A stretch of 60,213 nucleotides of DNA from NCBI GenBank assembly GCA_022842185.1, contig JALHQB010000022.1:1-60213 (forward strand), in the 5' to 3' direction. Position 1 is the stretch's first letter. Each line of letters begins with the position of its first letter. The notes below the pieces were generated by a model, which searched no databases, was not told the origin of the DNA, and saw only the letters and a list, made by a program, of their open reading frames with translations. Below, in pieces: positions 59,972 through 60,213 of the stretch. The stretch is from Acetobacteraceae bacterium. Lineage in GTDB: Bacteria; Pseudomonadota; Alphaproteobacteria; Acetobacterales; Acetobacteraceae. A program made the position numbers and the translations under genes.

Positions 59972-60213
59972 CACTACAGTTGCATTTCTGATGAGGCTCT
60001 GAATCTATGGGCGACCATGATTCAGGATCTGATGACGGGTGGCGCGTCGATTGTGGATACGCTGTCGCTTTGGGCGGCGTCGCTGCGGGATGCTAAGCAG
60101 CGCATCAGGCCGCTGTTCACGCAGGATCGGGTGGCCGCGTCGGCAGGCCAGTTCCTCGATGCGCTGTTGGGCAACGAACCGCGCAAGACAGGCTGGATGC
60201 GAGCCGAGGCGGC
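59972..60213 (+). mobile_element. Left end of an IS701-family insertion sequence (continues past the window)
   Basis: A transposase of the IS701 family begins 45 bases in. The proposed left end is CACTACAGTTGC at 59972, immediately behind CTAG (59968-59971), which fits the YTAR four-base target typical of this family. The right end lies beyond the window and cannot be checked here. Confidence 0.6.
60017..60213 (+). CDS. IS701-family transposase, N-terminal part
   Basis: From ATG 60017 the frame is open to the edge (65 codons): MIQDLMTGGASIVDTLSLWA, SLRDAKQRIRPLFTQDRVAA, GQFLDALLGNEPRKTGWMRA. The pattern of a helical start, RPLF...R, then LLGxxxRKxGWxxAE is the N-terminal region of IS701-family (DDE) transposases. 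The catalytic domain is outside the window. Confidence 0.75.
   Translation, partial: MIQDLMTGGASIVDTLSLWAASLRDAKQRIRPLFTQDRVAASAGQFLDALLGNEPRKTGWMRAEA

Noticed and set aside
1..60213. CRISPR arrays, rRNA operons, riboswitches, prophage modules
   Set aside because: No regularly spaced direct repeats, rRNA or tRNA sequence, recognisable riboswitch core, integrase or phage structural gene was found on reading both strands.

Overview
The window looks like chromosome of a high-G+C alphaproteobacterium, most likely an Acetobacteraceae/Roseomonas-like soil or water organism. The evidence is the rplY-pth-ychF housekeeping order, the very G+C-rich coding sequence, stand-alone tripartite tricarboxylate (Bug-type) binding proteins, many ABC importers, and dispersed G+C-rich palindromic repeats. 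This is inference from gene content; no rRNA or tRNA gene was seen to anchor the taxonomy.

Positions 1-8.2 kb are mostly core genome: a DUF2339 membrane protein cut by the left edge, ribosomal protein L25, peptidyl-tRNA hydrolase, a small unknown protein, YchF, an MgtC-like membrane protein, a small lipoprotein and methylthioadenosine phosphorylase. An AT-rich, isolated P-loop ATPase gene (5425-7017) sits in this core block and is the clearest foreign insertion and the best candidate for an undescribed (possibly defence) system.

Positions 8.4-31 kb hold metabolism and envelope genes: GMC oxidoreductase, thioesterase, HpaI-type aldolase, DDAH-like hydrolase, D-lactate dehydrogenase, MFS transporter, universal stress protein, an RND efflux pair, an orphan xanthine-dehydrogenase-type molybdenum subunit, a secreted protein built from two copies of one domain, a Mla-type lipid transport operon (permease with STAS, ATPase, MlaD, lipoprotein), a SpoU methyltransferase, an Ldh-family dehydrogenase and a Bug protein.

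Positions 31-44.8 kb hold a complete sugar-type ABC operon ending in a short-chain dehydrogenase, a split UxaA-family lyase resembling sulfolactate sulfo-lyase SuyAB, a CoA-ligase-like protein, a class IV aminotransferase, and two flavin monooxygenases of the NtaA/DszA type either side of an orphan peptide-type binding protein.

Positions 44.9-60.2 kb are an accessory zone. A complete IS5-family element lies at the left, an IS5-type remnant with a scar region at 51.5-52.4 kb, and the start of an IS701-family element at the right edge. Between them are an aminotransferase with a polyamine-type ABC importer, and a LysR-controlled cluster with a luciferase-like monooxygenase, an SsuABC-like importer and a creatinase-like hydrolase that has lost most of the M24 metal ligands. 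Two dispersed repeat families occur across the window.
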